Made by a program: the position numbers and the translations under genes
Shown: one piece after another, positions 22,363-23,541 of the stretch
How positions within the stretch are numbered: the first letter of the stretch is position 1
Layout of the letters: each line of letters begins with the position of its first letter
Notes under the pieces: model-generated
Told to the model about the DNA's origin: nothing
Databases searched by the model: none
The model's input: only the letters and a program-made list of their open reading frames with translations
Assembly: GCA_964539855.1 (NCBI GenBank)
Contig: CAZIJR010000007.1
Coordinates: 1 to 23,541, forward strand
DNA from: XYD1-FULL-39-28 sp964539855
GTDB lineage: Bacteria; Patescibacteriota; Minisyncoccia; Minisyncoccales; Staskawiczbacteraceae
Reading direction: 5' to 3'
DNA: 23,541 nucleotides

Positions 22363-23541
22363 TGTTTCTTTTAATTAAAATAATGTATGCTCCTGCCAAT
22401 ATAACTGCAATCAACAAGAAAACTATAACAACTAACATAATCACAATTGCCTGGATAGAAAATAATCCTTGCAACCAATTGCTTGATTTTAATTCAATAT
22501 TTATGTGTATTCCCGCGCCTTCTTTTAACTCAAACGGCTCACCTTGATAACTCTTATAAGACTTTGCCTCGACCTTTAAATAATATGTCCCTTCAGGCGA
22601 TAGGAAAGAATATTTTCCGGTTGCATTGGTTTTTTGAGGATTGGTTTGCTGATAATCTTTTGCGGACCATAATTCAAATTGGGGGTACCCTCCGGGTCCT
22701 TCAGGATTTAGCCAGTAAAGCGAAACTTCTGCGTCTTTAATACGCGCCTCTTCATCCCCTCCATTTATTTTTTTATAAATATACCCTTCAGGGTCCACTA
22801 CTGCTATCATTTTTAATTCTTCGGGCGCTTCACCTTCATCTATATAAGTTATTACCGTCCTAACTTCATATTTTCCTTCCACAACAGGAGCAACAATGCT
22901 AGCCTGCCAAATACCCGAGCTTTCTTTTTCTTGATAATCAAACTCTTTTAATACAAGATCTTTGGGTGTATTTTTATCTACCGCCATTTTTATAGAGTCT
23001 GCCATAGAAGCCGAAAGTGCGTTAATCAAACTGTCAATATTATTTTTTACAATTGGCCCCGCATCACTTGAATTAAAAATCAAATATCCTTTTACACTTT
23101 TAGCTGGTTTTTCAGGCTTAACAACTAATGTAAGCGGAGCATTTGTTATAGTATTTATAGATTGGATTGGTTTTCCCAAGTCAGAAATCGCAACCTTGAT
23201 GTTAAAATCAATTTTTTCATCTGCAGTTCTGGCAAAAACAATGTCTGTGGGAATCTCTTTCTGCTGAAAATATGGCAGCTTTGAAACAGATTTCCCAATA
23301 GCAGAAGAGCCTAAAATTTCAGACAATCCAGGGAAAGTAAGCTGGGATGCTCTCAACCCGCTTACATCAGAAACTTTTTTTGATATTCCCAAATCTTCCA
23401 GGGTTGTTTTAAACTTGGGAAATTTTTGAGCCAGCGACTTAATTTCTTCTGGCAAAGGAGTTAGAACAAATTCTTGAAACCCATTGGACGGGATTAATGT
23501 CCATCCGCCTTTCAAGGCATCGGGCGCCTCCTCTGGCACTG
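22355..23541 (-). CDS. Surface protein, C-terminal part, with carboxypeptidase-regulatory-like domain (5' end outside window)
   Basis: An open frame running off the right edge; about 395 residues are visible. Several beta-rich segments come first (VARTADEKIDFNIKVAISD; KGYLIFNSSDAG; GKYEVRTVITYIDEG). A prealbumin-like/carboxypeptidase-regulatory-like (CarboxypepD_reg or Cna-B-like) domain follows at about 265-350 (DAEVSLYWLNPEGPGG, ending GKYSFLSPEGTYYLKVEAKS). A C-terminal transmembrane helix (about 365-388) and a short KRNNG tail end the protein. This layout is that of a large, cell-surface, membrane-anchored protein of the kind common in Patescibacteria. Ligand or partner is unknown. It overlaps the next gene by 8 bp. 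Confidence 0.75.
   Translation of the reverse strand, partial: VPEEAPDALKGGWTLIPSNGFQEFVLTPLPEEIKSLAQKFPKFKTTLEDLGISKKVSDVSGLRASQLTFPGLSEILGSSAIGKSVSKLPYFQQKEIPTDIVFARTADEKIDFNIKVAISDLGKPIQSINTITNAPLTLVVKPEKPAKSVKGYLIFNSSDAGPIVKNNIDSLINALSASMADSIKMAVDKNTPKDLVLKEFDYQEKESSGIWQASIVAPVVEGKYEVRTVITYIDEGEAPEELKMIAVVDPEGYIYKKINGGDEEARIKDAEVSLYWLNPEGPGGYPQFELWSAKDYQQTNPQKTNATGKYSFLSPEGTYYLKVEAKSYKSYQGEPFELKEGAGIHINIELKSSNWLQGLFSIQAIVIMLVVIVFLLIAVILAGAYIILIKRNNG

Overview
The window is an A+T-rich, tightly packed bacterial chromosome segment that looks like a Candidate Phyla Radiation (Patescibacteria) genome, most likely Parcubacteria-like. The pointers are a UvrC that stops before its C-terminal helix-hairpin-helix part, an S6 with a long charged tail, a stand-alone PaaX/Cas2-like protein with no CRISPR, a cupin-type (archaeal-type) glucose-6-phosphate isomerase, and a membrane-anchored peptide-binding protein carrying a peptidoglycan-binding insertion. 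No start codon is preceded by a convincing Shine-Dalgarno sequence, and none of the 18 genes ends in TGA (15 TAA, 3 TAG). The lineage is inferred from gene character; no 16S is present.

Layout. 1-4620 (+): a terminator, then uvrC, a PF04020 membrane protein, secG, an oligopeptide-binding protein and cupin glucose-6-phosphate isomerase, followed by tRNA-Leu(CAG). 4775-6478 (+): ribonuclease J. 6479-6932: a 454-bp intergenic region holding the RNase J terminator, a perfect 34-bp palindrome, an orphan terminator, and a likely stand-alone ncRNA gene on the minus strand with a strong promoter and its own terminator. 6933-7910 (+): trpS. 7949-9283 (-): phosphomannomutase/phosphoglucomutase, with a promoter back-to-back to that of the rpsF-ssb-rpsR operon (9343-10727, +). 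10772-14024 (-): ftsK then recA. 14185-14830: a PaaX/Cas2-like gene bracketed by two nearly identical palindromes. 14950-21808 (-): rpoB-rpoC with a long structured leader. 22003-23541 (-): a small anchored protein and the C-terminal part of a surface protein.

Function. Most genes are core information processing: transcription (rpoBC), translation (rpsF, rpsR, trpS, tRNA-Leu), RNA decay (RNase J), replication, repair and segregation (ssb, recA, uvrC, ftsK), secretion (secG), sugar phosphate metabolism (cupin GPI, pmm/pgm) and peptide uptake.

The most unusual signals are regulatory. (1) The ssb and rpsR leaders share a duplicated two-hairpin element whose second hairpin contains the start codon and shows one compensatory base pair. 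(2) An unassigned ncRNA lies divergent from trpS. (3) The PaaX/Cas2-like gene sits between near-identical palindromes. (4) Several promoters place +1 at or next to the A of the ATG, implying leaderless mRNAs. (5) The rpoBC leader has an attenuator-like hairpin.
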